64,000 nucleotides of DNA from Pararhodonellum marinum (lineage in GTDB: Bacteria > Bacteroidota > Bacteroidia > Cytophagales > Cyclobacteriaceae), in NCBI RefSeq assembly GCF_015354735.1, contig NZ_JACEFJ010000002.1, forward strand, positions 186,001 through 250,000, given 5' to 3'. Below the pieces are notes generated by a model, which made no database searches, was not told the DNA's origin, and saw only the letters and a list, made by a program, of their open reading frames with translations. Of this stretch, positions 15,725 through 23,527 are shown piece by piece (positions within the stretch are counted from its first letter, which is position 1; the number at the start of each line of letters is the position of its first letter). The position numbers and the translations under genes are program-made.

Positions 15725-18195
15725 TCAAGGTAATATACCCGCTTTACCCTACTGCTGACATTGGTCAGGAGCTCATAAGGGATGGTACCGATAGTTCCTG
15801 CCATCTCTTTGAGGGACAATTGATTGCCATATACAATTACCTCATCGCCTTCATTGACATCAATCCCGGTGACATCCACCATGGTCATGTCCATGCAGAC
15901 ATTGCCTATCACAGGCGCAACCAGTCCTCGAATAAGCACCTTGCCCTTTCCATTGCTAAAGCGCCTGTCGTAGCCATCAGCATATCCAATGGCGATGGTG
16001 GCGATTTTTCCATCGCGATCCATAATACCCTTTCGGCCATATCCGACAGATTCTCCTTTTTGTAAGGATTTTATTTGGGACACAGAAGTTTTCAATGTAC
16101 TGATGGGCTGTAATTTTTCATCAAACCAGCCGTTGACCTCTATGCCATAGAGACCGATCCCTAACCTGACCATATCAAACTGATATTCAGGATAACGGAT
16201 GATACCCGGTGAGTTGAGTACATGTTTCAATGGCCGGATATCCCATTTTTCGGTTAAATAAACATACATTTCTTCGAACAGCTTGACCTGCATCCTTGTA
16301 AAATCTTCATGTATCTCTTCATCCGCTCCTGCCAGATGGGTATAGATACTCCCTACCTTTAACCTACTTTTATCTTTGATCAATGAGGCCAATTCCTCTA
16401 AATCATCCATTTCAAAACCCAAGCGCTTCATCCCTGTGTCCAAATCCAAATGAACAGTCATCGATAACCCATGGTTTTCACAGTATCTCAGCAATTTTTT
16501 GGCAAAACCCAAACTATAAACTACCGGGTCCAAATCATGGTTTACCAAATTATGAAATGCTTCTTCCAAGGGATTAAGTACCATGATGGGCAGTTGTATA
16601 CCTTGCTTCCTTAAGGCAACTCCCTCATCGGTATAGGCAACAGTCAAATAATCGGCCTTCAATTGCTGAAGGTGATTGGCGATTTCAATAGCACCTCCCC
16701 CATAGGCAAAAGCCTTGACCATGACCATCACTTTGGTTTTTGGATTTAGTTTGCTTTTAAAAAAGTGATAATTGTGAGACAGCGCATTTAGATTGATCTC
16801 CAAAACGGTTCCGTGTAGCTGAATTTGGAGCTTATTGACTACCCTCTCAAATTCAAAAACCCTTGCACCGGTAACCAAGATAAGATCATTTTCAAAAGAC
16901 ACTTGGCCTAAATAATCCATCAAAGCTGGAGTATCATCAAAAAATTTCAAGTAACCATCAAAATATTTTCTTAAGGCCTTGATATTTTGGCCTACAGCAA
17001 GTACTACATCAAAGTGGAAATGGACAATGAGTTTTCCGATTTCTCGGTAAACTTGCTCCACATCTCCGACTTGAAGCAGATCAGAAATGATTAGGATTCT
17101 TCGCTTTTTGGGCCTTTGCTGTTGCATAAAATCAATGGCCAGCCTGAAACCAGCCAGATCATTGTTGTAAGTATCATCAATGATCAGGCAATCCTGACTT
17201 CCCTGCTTTAGGGTAAGGCGCATGTCTACCGCCTGAAGGTTTTCTATTTCGTTCTGTATTTGGATTTCGGATAAGCCTAGAGTAAGACAAAGCACGATCA
17301 CATGTCTTAAATTTTCCAGTGAAGCTTCATCTTGAAATCCAACTTTAAAAGTAAAAAGACCATAAGCTGGTTTGACCATCAGGATTTTACTAAAACCCAA
17401 ACCTTTTTTTACGGAAAGGGTGTAGTCTGAACCTACTGTTGAGGACCAGGAGATGAGCTTCTCAGAAGGAAATCTTTCTTTGAGAACCTGATCCACCTCG
17501 GTTTGGTCTTTGTTATAAATAAGATAGCGACAGTTGTCAAATAGCAGGGTTTTTTCCTTTAATTTTTCTATGCGATCTTTAAATCCTTCCTCATGTGCAG
17601 TACCCAAATTGGTAAATACTCCGATAGTGGGCTGAATCAATTCGGTCAGGTGCTGCATTTCTCCAGATTGAGAGATTCCAGCTTCCAATATAGCGATCTG
17701 ATCACTTTGTTTAATTTCAAAAACAGAAAGAGGAACCCCTATTTGGCTGTTATAGCTTTTGGGGCTTTTGGCCAAAGCATGGTGGTTGCTCAAAATCTGA
17801 GCTGCCCATTCTTTTACAATGGTCTTGCCATTGCTGCCGGTAATACCAACCACAGTACCATGAAAGCAACTTCTCTGATATTTAGCCAAAAGCTGTAGGG
17901 CAACTCCTGTGTTTTCCACCAGTATCATGGAAGATCTGGGGTATTGGGAGAGGCATTGGGGATCCCAACTCTTTTTTTCCACAAGGGCACAGGCCAAGCC
18001 TTTTTCAAAAAGCCGTAAGACAAAATCATGTCCATCTGACTTCAAACCCTTTAAAGCCAAAAAAAGGGTGCTTTCCGGTTTAACTATGTTTCTGGAATCA
18101 ATGGAAATGGTGTCAATTTGAGTATCTGAGCCTTTTTGAATCCACTTTCCTTCACATATTTCTAAAATAAGGTCGTTGCTTAAACCCTTTACCAT
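15721..18195 (-). CDS. murF-alr: bifunctional MurF ligase / alanine racemase
   Basis: An 824-residue fusion typical of Bacteroidota. The N-terminal 450 residues are MurF (UDP-MurNAc-tripeptide:D-Ala-D-Ala ligase) with the ATP loop VVGITGSNGKT near 110. The C-terminal 370 residues are alanine racemase: the PLP Lys lies in VMVMVKAFAYGGG, and the catalytic Tyr region reads GESVGYGRKG. One polypeptide thus makes D-Ala and adds D-Ala-D-Ala to the peptidoglycan precursor in the cytoplasm. A -7 box at 18201-18208 lies 5 bases upstream of the ATG, suggesting a near-leaderless mRNA. Confidence 0.95.
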   Translation of the reverse strand: MVKGLSNDLILEICEGKWIQKGSDTQIDTISIDSRNIVKPESTLFLALKGLKSDGHDFVLRLFEKGLACALVEKKSWDPQCLSQYPRSSMILVENTGVALQLLAKYQRSCFHGTVVGITGSNGKTIVKEWAAQILSNHHALAKSPKSYNSQIGVPLSVFEIKQSDQIAILEAGISQSGEMQHLTELIQPTIGVFTNLGTAHEEGFKDRIEKLKEKTLLFDNCRYLIYNKDQTEVDQVLKERFPSEKLISWSSTVGSDYTLSVKKGLGFSKILMVKPAYGLFTFKVGFQDEASLENLRHVIVLCLTLGLSEIQIQNEIENLQAVDMRLTLKQGSQDCLIIDDTYNNDLAGFRLAIDFMQQQRPKKRRILIISDLLQVGDVEQVYREIGKLIVHFHFDVVLAVGQNIKALRKYFDGYLKFFDDTPALMDYLGQVSFENDLILVTGARVFEFERVVNKLQIQLHGTVLEINLNALSHNYHFFKSKLNPKTKVMVMVKAFAYGGGAIEIANHLQQLKADYLTVAYTDEGVALRKQGIQLPIMVLNPLEEAFHNLVNHDLDPVVYSLGFAKKLLRYCENHGLSMTVHLDLDTGMKRLGFEMDDLEELASLIKDKSRLKVGSIYTHLAGADEEIHEDFTRMQVKLFEEMYVYLTEKWDIRPLKHVLNSPGIIRYPEYQFDMVRLGIGLYGIEVNGWFDEKLQPISTLKTSVSQIKSLQKGESVGYGRKGIMDRDGKIATIAIGYADGYDRRFSNGKGKVLIRGLVAPVIGNVCMDMTMVDVTGIDVNEGDEVIVYGNQLSLKEMAGTIGTIPYELLTNVSSRVKRVYYLD

Positions 18196-18200
18196 AGGCT

Positions 18201-18217
18201 CAAAGTTAATAAATTTG
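18201..18217. promoter_or_regulatory. back-to-back -7 boxes of divergent promoters
   Basis: TAACTTTG on the minus strand (18208-18201, for murF-alr) and TAAATTTG on the plus strand (18210-18217, for the lipoprotein gene) are separated by a single base. Both fit TAnnTTTG. Two polymerases could not occupy them at once, so the promoters should compete. Confidence 0.5.
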
Positions 18218-18243
18218 AATTTCTAATAACCTATTGTTTTTGC

Positions 18244-18280
18244 TTGGAATTAGTTGGAAATTTAGGCCAACTAATTCCAA
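18244..18280. promoter_or_regulatory. perfect 14-bp inverted repeat at a translation start
   Basis: TTGGAATTAGTTGG (18244-18257) and CCAACTAATTCCAA (18267-18280) are exact reverse complements with a 9-base spacer. The repeat ends 5 bases before the ATG at 18286 and about 27 bases after the plus-strand -7 box, so it would be a hairpin in the 5' leader, or an operator just after the transcription start. It has no long T run. Confidence 0.7.
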
Positions 18281-18285
18281 CTGTT

Positions 18286-18825
18286 ATGACCTCTGTTACT
18301 AGAAATTGTTTTTGTTTCTTTTTCTTATTGACTGTCGCTTGCACCTCAAAGGAGGCAAAATATGAAATCCAAGAAATGAGGGATGCGGAAGAAATCATTC
18401 AGGAAACAACCCAAAGTAGTTTTTTGGTACAAATGAAACAAAAAACCAGCATCATGCAAAAAGCTGCACGGGAGTCTTTAAATTATGAGGAGAGGGAGAT
18501 CGAAGCTGAAAAATTAGGATGGGAAAAAAGGAAAATCATCTTGCGGTATGATATTCCCGGCCAGCCTGTGGTCATGGAAGTCACTGAACCTACGGATGCA
18601 GGAAAAATGACGGGCTTGAGTATTTTTTATTACCAAGATGGAGATTTGTTCGCTGTCACCCAGCCTTATGCAAATTATATCCTTGAAAAAGGCAAACTAA
18701 AAATCTGGACTGATGAAAACTGGAATGAAAACAATGAGATCAGTGTGGAAAATTGGTTGGACAGAGAAAATAATCTGGTTGAGCAATCAGAAAATTACCT
18801 AAAACTCTTTGACATCAACCTTTAA
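18286..18825 (+). CDS. hypothetical lipoprotein
   Basis: The open frame starts at 18244 (TTG), but that codon lies in the inverted repeat; the ATG at 18286 (MTSVTRNCFCFFFLL) gives a clean lipoprotein signal with lipobox LTVAC, so I use it (179 residues). The mature protein begins with a charged, probably coiled-coil stretch (EMRDAEEIIQETTQ) and then a mixed strand region with ILRYDIPGQPVVMEVTEPTD. I recognise no family. It is convergent with ohr, 61 bases away, and divergent from murF-alr. Confidence 0.65.
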   Translation: MTSVTRNCFCFFFLLTVACTSKEAKYEIQEMRDAEEIIQETTQSSFLVQMKQKTSIMQKAARESLNYEEREIEAEKLGWEKRKIILRYDIPGQPVVMEVTEPTDAGKMTGLSIFYYQDGDLFAVTQPYANYILEKGKLKIWTDENWNENNEISVENWLDRENNLVEQSENYLKLFDINL

Positions 18826-18886
18826 TCATTTATTCAATAACCACAATAAGAATTTAAGTCACTTTGATGACCATAGAATGGCCAAA

Positions 18887-19312
18887 TTATACTGCTTTTA
18901 CTTTGACTTCTATGTTTCCCCTGACAGCTTTGGAAAAAGGACAATGTTGGTGGGCCAATTCGACCAGTTTTTGAGCAGCCTCCAAACTATCGGCTTGAGG
19001 GATACTTACTTCAATGTCCACTGCTAAACCAAAACCTGTTGGTTTTGTCTTACCTAGATGGACCATTACCTTTGTTTGAGCATCTTCCAGGTTGACGCCA
19101 TTAGCTACGGAACCCAGCGCTCCTCCAAAGCAAGAGGCATATGCGGCAGCAAAAAATTGTTCAGGATTGGTTTTTCCTCCAGGCCCTCCGATTTCTTTGG
19201 GAAATGCCACATCAAAATCAAGTTGACCATCATCGGTTCGAACGTGCCCATTTCTCCCACCGGAATTGGTGGCTGTCGCCGTATAATCTATAGTAATCTT
19301 TTGCATTTTCAT
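18887..19312 (-). CDS. ohr: organic hydroperoxide resistance protein (Ohr/OsmC family)
   Basis: A 141-residue thiol peroxidase that reduces organic and lipid hydroperoxides. The reactive Cys61 lies in AYASCFGGAL and the resolving Cys in HQHCPFSKAV (near 125), both in Ohr-type contexts; the Arg of the active site is in NGHVRTDDG. Full length. It is 4 bases downstream of the MarR-family gene, so it is cotranscribed with its likely regulator, the classic ohrR-ohr arrangement. Electrons normally come from a lipoylated protein; none is encoded nearby. Confidence 0.95.
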   Translation of the reverse strand: MKMQKITIDYTATATNSGGRNGHVRTDDGQLDFDVAFPKEIGGPGGKTNPEQFFAAAYASCFGGALGSVANGVNLEDAQTKVMVHLGKTKPTGFGLAVDIEVSIPQADSLEAAQKLVELAHQHCPFSKAVRGNIEVKVKAV

Positions 19313-19316
19313 TTCC

Positions 19317-19754
19317 TTATTTCAGTACTTCAATTAATTTTTCCAGCGTTAGTTTAAGTTTTTTTAAGTCTTTTTCAGGCAATTTTTCCAGACTATTCAT
19401 TACCTGATCCGGAAGTTTTGATGCCTTTGCCTGCAGGGATTTGCCTGGATAAGTCAACTGCACCTGAACCAACCTTTCGTCATGTTCATCCCTTTTTCTC
19501 TTGACCAAATTCATGGCTTCAAGCCTCTTTAAAACAGGGGTTAATGTTCCGGAGTCCAAATACAAACGTTCCCCAATTTTACTTACTGTCAATCCATCCT
19601 CTTCCCACAATACCAACATGACCAAATACTGAGGATATGTCAGACCAAACTGCAACAGGGGCTCCCGATAATTTTGAATCATCAATCTGGAGGCGGCATA
19701 CAAGGGAAAGCTCATTTGATTGGATAGGGCTGGCTTTTCTTTTTCTTCAGTCAT
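19317..19754 (-). CDS. ohrR: MarR-family regulator, OhrR-like, lacking the sensing cysteine
   Basis: A 145-residue winged-helix repressor very like Bacillus OhrR: QYLVMLVLWEEDGLTVSKI, the recognition segment GERLYLDSGTLTPVLKRLE and the wing RKRDEHDERLVQV. OhrR senses organic peroxides through one Cys near the N-terminus (Cys15 in B. subtilis, in a CFxLYAASR context). Here residue 15 is Ser (codon AGC, 19710-19712) in QMSFPLYAASR, and the whole protein has no Cys. It may be a non-sensing repressor, use another oxidation-prone residue, or need a partner. The gene leads the ohrR-ohr operon, with a palindrome upstream at 19775-19797. Confidence 0.88.
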   Translation of the reverse strand: MTEEKEKPALSNQMSFPLYAASRLMIQNYREPLLQFGLTYPQYLVMLVLWEEDGLTVSKIGERLYLDSGTLTPVLKRLEAMNLVKRKRDEHDERLVQVQLTYPGKSLQAKASKLPDQVMNSLEKLPEKDLKKLKLTLEKLIEVLK

Positions 19755-19774
19755 AGTGGTTAATATAATTGAGT

Positions 19775-19797
19775 AACATTAAATTGTGTTAAATGTT
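19775..19797. promoter_or_regulatory. candidate OhrR operator
   Basis: A 23-base near-palindrome: AACATT-A-AA and TT-A-AATGTT arms around a 5-base centre, 8 of 9 arm positions symmetrical. It lies 20-43 bases before the ohrR ATG, in the only gap where the operon promoter can be. MarR-family proteins bind such AT-rich palindromes. Binding is inferred. Confidence 0.45.
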
Positions 19798-19814
19798 TAT
19801 GCCTGTTCCATCAA

Positions 19815-20993
19815 TTAATAGTATCGTCCGATCATTGGGTGGTCTACGATGGCTTGCTTCAACTTTAGCGGCTCAATGGTTCCCGGAACTTTATAAGCCA
19901 CATTTCCACCTGGCTCTATCAAAAGCGTTAGTGGCAGGCTTCCATCCCAGTCTTGCTTGACCACATCAATGATGGCATATTTGTCATCGGTATCCATGAT
20001 GTAATTGGTGATAGCTGAATATTTGCTTGTCAGAAATTTTAAAGCCTTATCATGTTGGTCCGGATTATCAAGTGATACAGAAACGAATTCAAAATCTCGG
20101 CCTCCGTACATGCGTTGAATTTCTATAAATTCCGGAAATTCTATGATACAGGGACCACACCAGGTCGCCCAAAAATTGACAAGTAAAAGGTTTTCACTGT
20201 CATTCTCAAGTAAGTTTTTCAGTCCTTCAGTACTTAAGGATTCCAGTTCAACTGGCTTCTTTTTCCACTCTTCATTGACCTTTTTGGTATACTCGTTTTT
20301 CCAAGCCCATTTAATGGAACATCCAAATGCGGGTGTTATTTCCATTGTATTTCCCTCTTTTGCCTTTTCAATGGCCTTCCTTAGGTCCTCGGCATTGGCA
20401 GTACCTGGCTTTTCCGATGCATCAATTCTACCGGAATAAGTCAGTTTTCTATCTTTGTCAAAAACAAATACATGAGGAGTAGCTGTAGGGCCATAGGCCA
20501 AAGAATACTCATGAACATCACCATCATACAGATAGGGGAAATTATATCCCTTTTCTTCATGCCTGATCTGCATGCTTACAAAATCATCGTTAAGATCCGT
20601 ATATCCCAACTCTTCCGGCAGGACTCCGATAGGACTATTGGGTGAGATAGCAACAAAGGCCACATTCTGATCCTCGAAGTCATCCACTACCTGGATAAAC
20701 CGGTCCTCGTAAGCTTGAGCAGTTGGACAATGGTTACAAGTGAATTTCACAACCAATACCTCTGCATCCTTAAAATGGTCTAAGGTGTAATACTTTCCAC
20801 TTACATCGGGAAGGTTGAAATAGGGGGCCTGATCTCCCAAATTGAGTTTTGCGACAGGCATTTCAGGCAGTTCTTGCGGATTAGGGACAAATTCTCTCTC
20901 TTCAGAAATTTGGTTATCTTCCCTTTTTTCTGAAGAGCAAGCTATGATCAGCAGGCAAAATAAAGAAAAGGTGAGCGGCATCAATTTTTTCAT
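19815..20993 (-). CDS. lipoprotein with two thioredoxin-fold domains
   Basis: A 392-residue lipoprotein (lipobox LIIAC, Cys19). The first domain (about 50-200) is AhpC/TSA- or redoxin-like with CNHC (Cys86, Cys89) in KFTCNHCPTA; the second (about 245-385) is TlpA-like with WCGPC (Cys279, Cys282) in NFWATWCGPC. Both keep two active cysteines, so it is probably an envelope thiol reductase or peroxidase-type relay. A near-perfect Shine-Dalgarno AGGAG (21003-20999) precedes the ATG, unusual for this phylum. It may share the 126-base gap with the isomerase transcript upstream. The partner protein is unknown. Confidence 0.85.
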   Translation of the reverse strand: MKKLMPLTFSLFCLLIIACSSEKREDNQISEEREFVPNPQELPEMPVAKLNLGDQAPYFNLPDVSGKYYTLDHFKDAEVLVVKFTCNHCPTAQAYEDRFIQVVDDFEDQNVAFVAISPNSPIGVLPEELGYTDLNDDFVSMQIRHEEKGYNFPYLYDGDVHEYSLAYGPTATPHVFVFDKDRKLTYSGRIDASEKPGTANAEDLRKAIEKAKEGNTMEITPAFGCSIKWAWKNEYTKKVNEEWKKKPVELESLSTEGLKNLLENDSENLLLVNFWATWCGPCIIEFPEFIEIQRMYGGRDFEFVSVSLDNPDQHDKALKFLTSKYSAITNYIMDTDDKYAIIDVVKQDWDGSLPLTLLIEPGGNVAYKVPGTIEPLKLKQAIVDHPMIGRYY

Positions 20994-21119
20994 GGTTTCT
21001 CCTTTGTTTGGTTCATTTAAATTGTTTTTACTAAGGATTATCAGTGAAAAAATAAATTCCCTAGGTGATCTTAATACAACAATAATTCCATCACTTTCAC
21101 TGACCTCCTTTGTATCTTA

Positions 21120-21986
21120 CTATTTTACATAAGCCGCCTGGTGCAGGTAATTGAAGCTTTTAGCTACACTTTCAATGGGCTCATAATTGTAACGCTCCAC
21201 TTCTACATAAAAATCCCTCATACCCTGCTTATAAGCGGCTTCGAATATGGGGCCATAGTCCATCAATCCACTTTCTCCCAATTCTTTTTCGTCTTTGATG
21301 TGCAGCAAAGGAAATCGGCCAGGATATTTCTCAAGATAGTCAACAGGGTTATGTCCTCCTTTGGTCACCCAGTATACGTCCATTTCGTAACAGACCAGAT
21401 CAGGGTCGGTATGGTTCAACATGTAGTCATACATGATTTCATCTTCAATCTTGACAAATTCTCCAGCATGGTTGTGGAAGCCAAACTTGATATCTGAAGC
21501 CTTGGACAGCAGGCCAATGTTGTTAAAATACTCGCACCACCCATCCAACTCCTTCAAGGTTTTGGGTTTTGGCATAGATGGCTTGATGATAAAGTTTAAG
21601 CCTGCCTCTACGTGATCCTCAATGGCTTTTTTCCACCAATCCAATGCTTCTCCATTTCTGGTTTGGTTATAATTCGGCCCGCCTAAATGGGCACTGGTCA
21701 GCCGCATTCCCAAATCACTGGTTAGCGCCCTAAAATCTGAAGGACTCATGTCATAGATTTTTCCATCCTTGTAATCAGCAGTCTCCAAAGTTTTAAATCC
21801 GATTTCGGCAACTTTCTCAAGCATCTTTTTGGGTTCCTTTGCCATGTCCTTTCTAAGGGAATAGAGTTGAAGGCCAATCATCTTTTCCATGATGGGGTTG
21901 CTGTATGCAAATAGGTCAGCAGCTCCGGTCAAGCTGCCCAGGGTTAATAATCCACCCAGTTTGAGAAATTCTCTTCTGTTCTTCAT
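21120..21986 (-). CDS. Tat-exported sugar phosphate isomerase/epimerase-like protein
   Basis: A 288-residue xylose-isomerase-like TIM barrel (AP endonuclease 2 superfamily). The N-terminus KNRREFLKLGGLLTLGSL is a Tat-type signal, so it acts in the periplasm. The motifs KIGFKTLETADY, LTSAHLGG, FGFHNHAGEF and YEMDVYWV contain the His, Glu and Asp that usually bind the metal. The start overlaps the stop of the upstream Gfo/Idh gene by 4 bases. Such pairs in Bacteroidota act on sugars such as 3-keto-glycosides; the substrate is unknown here. Confidence 0.85.
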   Translation of the reverse strand: MKNRREFLKLGGLLTLGSLTGAADLFAYSNPIMEKMIGLQLYSLRKDMAKEPKKMLEKVAEIGFKTLETADYKDGKIYDMSPSDFRALTSDLGMRLTSAHLGGPNYNQTRNGEALDWWKKAIEDHVEAGLNFIIKPSMPKPKTLKELDGWCEYFNNIGLLSKASDIKFGFHNHAGEFVKIEDEIMYDYMLNHTDPDLVCYEMDVYWVTKGGHNPVDYLEKYPGRFPLLHIKDEKELGESGLMDYGPIFEAAYKQGMRDFYVEVERYNYEPIESVAKSFNYLHQAAYVK

Positions 21987-23311
21987 ATGGCGTTTAGGCT
22001 GTATCCGTTTTCGTAATCATAATGGAGTTTGGCATTGGCTTCCTCATCTCCTGGAAATTCCTGATTTGCAGGATCCCATCTAAGGGTTCTTTGTAGCTCG
22101 TTGGCAATGTTGCCTATGGTGCATACCACACAGGTGCTATGGCCTACCTCTACAGGTACTTGGGGGTCTCTTCTTTTCTGAATGGCCTCATAAAAATCCA
22201 ACAGGTGTGGAGAGTAGGGCAATTTCTCAGATTTGGACTCCGGTTTTAAAGATTTGTCAGAGGACTTAAAATTGCCACGAGAAACCTGAATCCAACCTTC
22301 CTCTCCTATGAATTTTACTCCTTGGGTGCCCCCGTCAAAGGGTCCTACAACCATTTCCGTACCATTGGCATACAGGAAGGTGAGTGGCCTTCCGTCTTTG
22401 TTGGGTCTTACTTCCACCGGACCGCTCCGGTCCATACCCAAGCCCCACTGGGCAATGTCAAACATATGGGCACCCCAATCGGTCATGTATCCGCCACCGG
22501 TTTCTTTGTACCAGCGCCATCCACCCCAAAATCCTTCATTTTTTGGAGGATTGAGGCTTATCGGTGGGGCGAGTTGGTTGTTAAATGGTAAATGCTTTAG
22601 TGGACCCAACCATTTTTCCCAGTTTAAGCTTTCCGGTACCTGCTCAGCAGGTAAGTCAAAAGGCTTTGGAGATTCTGGTTGGCCTACATGGACAAGTATT
22701 TGCTTGACTTTTCCGATTTTTCCCTTTTGGACCATTCTGACGGCATGTTGAAAGTTGAGGTCGGAACGCTGTTGACTCCCGACGGCCAACACGATGCCAT
22801 TAGCTCTCACCGCTTTGACCAATTCCTGTCCCTCCTTAACCGTCAAGGTCAGGGGTTTTTCCAAATAGACGTCTTTATTGGCTTTGCAAGCATCAATGGC
22901 CATCAAAGCATGCCAATGATCCGGAGAGGCAATCACCACGGCATCAATATCCGGTCTTTGTAAAAGATCTTTGTAGTTTTCGTAAGTCTGAACAGAAATA
23001 CTTTCTTTACCGAGTTCCTTTCTTAGATCAGCTACCTGCTTCTCAAACCGGGTCCGTTTCAAACCATAGACATCAGATCCAGCCAAAACCTCTACACCGG
23101 GTATTCGGCTCAAGCCATTAATTAAACCTCCGGCTTGTCTTCCCAGACCAATAAAGCCTAATCTGGCCTGATGGTTGTCATCAGGGTTTGACATAAATTT
23201 GTTTCCTACGGCCATACTCCATTGGGGTAGGGTACTCAGTCCTGCGGCTGACAAAAGGCTGACCCCCATGAATTTTCTTCTTGAAGCCAAAAGTTTCTGC
23301 TTATTTTTCAT
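21983..23311 (-). CDS. Tat-exported Gfo/Idh/MocA-family oxidoreductase
   Basis: A 442-residue NAD(P)-dependent oxidoreductase. The N-terminus has a Tat motif (SRRKFMGVSLLSAAG). The Rossmann domain carries LGFIGLGRQAGGL and the conserved EKPLT block (VYLEKPLTL); the second domain contains GGGYMTDWGAHMFDIAQWG. The signal resembles that of glycoside-processing members which hold NAD tightly in the periplasm. Coupled by 4-base overlap to the isomerase downstream, consistent with a two-step conversion of a sugar derivative. The gap to the divergent ribokinase (216 bases) is AT-rich and shows no confident promoter box. Confidence 0.9.
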   Translation of the reverse strand: MKNKQKLLASRRKFMGVSLLSAAGLSTLPQWSMAVGNKFMSNPDDNHQARLGFIGLGRQAGGLINGLSRIPGVEVLAGSDVYGLKRTRFEKQVADLRKELGKESISVQTYENYKDLLQRPDIDAVVIASPDHWHALMAIDACKANKDVYLEKPLTLTVKEGQELVKAVRANGIVLAVGSQQRSDLNFQHAVRMVQKGKIGKVKQILVHVGQPESPKPFDLPAEQVPESLNWEKWLGPLKHLPFNNQLAPPISLNPPKNEGFWGGWRWYKETGGGYMTDWGAHMFDIAQWGLGMDRSGPVEVRPNKDGRPLTFLYANGTEMVVGPFDGGTQGVKFIGEEGWIQVSRGNFKSSDKSLKPESKSEKLPYSPHLLDFYEAIQKRRDPQVPVEVGHSTCVVCTIGNIANELQRTLRWDPANQEFPGDEEANAKLHYDYENGYSLNAI

Positions 23312-23527
23312 GAATTAAGGTTTTTGGGTTAGCTAAATTTCTAATGATGCAGTAAATGCCTCGAATTTTGACCTTCCGACTTTGATTTTAACAGAAAGGA
23401 ATATAATATTACTTTAATTAAACTGATTGTAAAAATTAAAATACCTGAAAAGTACTTTGTGGGCAATTAAATTTTATAAGTGGTGCCATAATCAATATGT
23501 AAGGTGAAAAATAAATCATAAATACCA

